Source: Flavobacteriia bacterium
GTDB lineage: Bacteria > Bacteroidota > Bacteroidia > Flavobacteriales > Flavobacteriaceae
DNA: 7,546 nt
NCBI GenBank assembly: GCA_030626085.1
Contig: DAOUPQ010000088.1
Location: 1-7,546 of the forward strand
Direction of reading: 5' to 3'
The position numbers and the translations under genes are program-made. This document shows positions 6,084 to 7,546 of the stretch, piece after piece (position 1 is the stretch's first letter; each line of letters begins with the position of its first letter). The notes beneath the pieces were generated by a model. That model was not told where the DNA came from. It saw nothing but the letters and a program-made list of their open reading frames with translations, and searched no databases.

Positions 6084-7370
6084 ATGTCAGAAAAAGCAAT
6101 ATTAGAAATTGATGGGGAGAAGTATGAATTCCCTGTATTGAGAGGCTCTGAAAATGAAATAGCCATTGATATTAAGTCGTTACGAAGTGCTACTAATGGA
6201 GTTATAACACTTGATCCAGGATTTAAAAACACTGGGTCATGTGAAAGTAAAATTACTTTCTTAGATGGTGAAAAAGGTATTTTACGCCATAGAGGTTATG
6301 CCATAGAAGATCTAACCAAAAAAGCCAATTTTTTAGAAGTAGCCTATTTAATTATTTTTGGAGAATTACCAACTAAGACTCAAATGAAGAAATTTGAAAA
6401 TGACATCAAGAAAGAGTCGATGGTAAATGAAGAAATGAAAGATATCATTGACGGATTTCCTAAAGTTGCACATCCAATGGGTATTTTATCTTCTCTTACA
6501 AGTGCCTTAACGGCATTTGATCCTGAAACTGTTGATGTAACTTCAGAAGAAGAAATGTATAATGCTATTGTAAAATTGATGGGGAAATTCCCTGTTCTAG
6601 CTGCTTGGGCACATAGTAAAACACAAGGATTACCTCTTAATTATGCTGATAATTCTTTAAATTATATTGAAAATATCATGCAGATGATGTTTAGAATTCC
6701 CACAGAAAAATATAAAATAAATCCAATTGCGGTTAATGCTTTGGATGAATTATTGATCTTACATGAAGATCATGAACAAAACTGTTCAACTTCAACTGTA
6801 AGAATAGCAGGCTCTTCAGAAGCTAGTTTATTTGCATCTGTTTCTGCAGGTGTTTCCGCTTTATGGGGGAGTTTGCATGGAGGTGCAAATCAGGCTGTTT
6901 TAGAAATGTTGAAAGAAATTAGAAATGATGGCGGAAATGTAGAAAAATTTATAGCAAGAGCTAAAGATAAAAATGATCCTTTCCGTTTAATGGGATTTGG
7001 ACATAGAGTTTATAAGAATTTTGATCCGCGGGCAAGAATTATAAAACAAGCGGCTGATGACCTCTTTGAAGATCTAGGGACAACAGATCCTGTTCTTGCC
7101 ATAGCGAAACATTTAGAAGAGGTTGCCTTAAAGGATAAATATTTCGCTGAAAGAAAATTATATCCAAATGTTGATTTTTATTCAGGAATAATTTATAGAG
7201 CTTTAGGTTTCCCTGTTGAAATGTTTACGGTAATGTTTGCAATAGGAAGGTTGCCCGGCTGGATTGCTCAATGGAGAGAAATGCGACTAAATCATGAACC
7301 AATTGGTCGCCCCAGACAGTTATATACCGGTTATTCATTAAGAGATTTTAAAAATTTTGATGAAAGATAA
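6084..7370 (+). CDS. gltA: citrate synthase, bacterial GltA (type II) form
   Basis: A second, complete citrate synthase making citrate from acetyl-CoA and oxaloacetate. At 428 residues it aligns nearly without gaps to E. coli GltA (427), including the N-terminal beta domain absent from type I enzymes and the motifs DPGF...SCESKITFLDGEKGILRHRG, LHEDHEQNCSTSTVR, LHGGANQAVLEML, GFGHRVYKNFDPRA, YPNVDFYSG and RPRQLYTGY. The catalytic triad is His265, His307 and Asp364. Most residues of the E. coli NADH allosteric site differ: Arg109, His110, Thr111, Tyr145, Arg163 and Cys206 (E. coli numbering) are Lys110, Glu111, Ser112, Asp146, Lys164 and Thr207 here, while Lys167 is kept (Lys168). Strong NADH inhibition of the E. 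coli kind is therefore doubtful. Start choice follows the GltA alignment, with an A-rich leader and no Shine-Dalgarno. 2-methylcitrate synthase is less likely, given the full-length GltA match. No terminator is seen after the stop. Confidence 0.96.
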   Translation: MSEKAILEIDGEKYEFPVLRGSENEIAIDIKSLRSATNGVITLDPGFKNTGSCESKITFLDGEKGILRHRGYAIEDLTKKANFLEVAYLIIFGELPTKTQMKKFENDIKKESMVNEEMKDIIDGFPKVAHPMGILSSLTSALTAFDPETVDVTSEEEMYNAIVKLMGKFPVLAAWAHSKTQGLPLNYADNSLNYIENIMQMMFRIPTEKYKINPIAVNALDELLILHEDHEQNCSTSTVRIAGSSEASLFASVSAGVSALWGSLHGGANQAVLEMLKEIRNDGGNVEKFIARAKDKNDPFRLMGFGHRVYKNFDPRARIIKQAADDLFEDLGTTDPVLAIAKHLEEVALKDKYFAERKLYPNVDFYSGIIYRALGFPVEMFTVMFAIGRLPGWIAQWREMRLNHEPIGRPRQLYTGYSLRDFKNFDER

Positions 7371-7546
7371 TGGCTTATTATAAATCATTTCCAAGGGAAG
7401 GATTTCTTGGCAACTGAATTTATACTATTTTTAATTAGTGGCTATAAGAAAACACCAATATCTTCGCTAAACTTGATTTGTTAATCCGTCATTTACAAAA
7501 GTAAACTCCTGATTACCAAACCTTCGTTTATCTCGACCTTGAAGTT
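7371..7546. other. right-end non-coding sequence, no supported gene
   Basis: The forward strand is crowded with stops and has no clear hairpin with a T-run. On the reverse strand two frames are open from the window edge, one for 25 codons to a stop at 7467-7469 and one for 17 codons to 7493-7495. Either could be the end of a leftward gene that begins outside the window, but neither gives a recognisable sequence. Confidence 0.5.

Noticed and set aside
7382..7405. Terminator hairpin after gltA
   Set aside because: The AAATC/GATTT and TTCC/GGAA pairing is interrupted and no T-run follows.
7467..7546. C-terminus of a leftward gene at the right edge
   Set aside because: Two reverse frames are open to the edge but are at most 25 codons, with no recognisable motif to choose between them.

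Overview
The window is an AT-rich stretch of a bacterial chromosome, most likely from the phylum Bacteroidota and probably a flavobacterium-like lineage. Three things point there. Ribosomal protein L17 carries the long charged C-terminal tail usual in that phylum. Start codons follow A-rich leaders without Shine-Dalgarno sequences. Possible -7 elements resemble TAnnTTTG, best seen before the first citrate synthase. A run of rplQ, carA, eno and citrate synthase is also a familiar flavobacterial order. No RNA gene, CRISPR array, transposase or phage gene is visible.

All genes read rightward. The left edge cuts into rplQ (to 471), which ends at a strong intrinsic terminator (499-533). Next come two small exported proteins of one unrecognised family: an intact copy (555-1214) and a decayed copy (1214-1686). 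The second copy lacks 62 internal codons and has a one-base frameshift. Then come carA (1751-2851, small subunit of carbamoyl-phosphate synthase), eno (2964-4256, enolase, with its own terminator) and two complete citrate synthases. The first (4426-5736) is of the mitochondrial or eukaryote-like type. The second (6084-7370) is the ordinary bacterial GltA type. A terminator and about 270 bases of non-coding sequence with GC-rich hairpins separate them. The last 176 bases hold no supported gene.

Functionally this is mostly core metabolism: translation (L17), carbamoyl phosphate for arginine and pyrimidines (CarA, whose partner CarB is not in the window), lower glycolysis (enolase) and entry to the TCA cycle (citrate synthases). 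Terminators at 499-533, 4278-4311 and 5778-5809 split the window into at least four transcription units: rplQ; the small exported proteins with carA and eno (possibly subdivided); citrate synthase 1; and citrate synthase 2.

I see no clear new defence or mobile system. The points most worth a second look are the side-by-side citrate synthases of different evolutionary types, the loss of most NADH-site residues in the GltA-type copy, the unrecognised exported family with its decaying paralogue, and the structured spacer between the two synthases.
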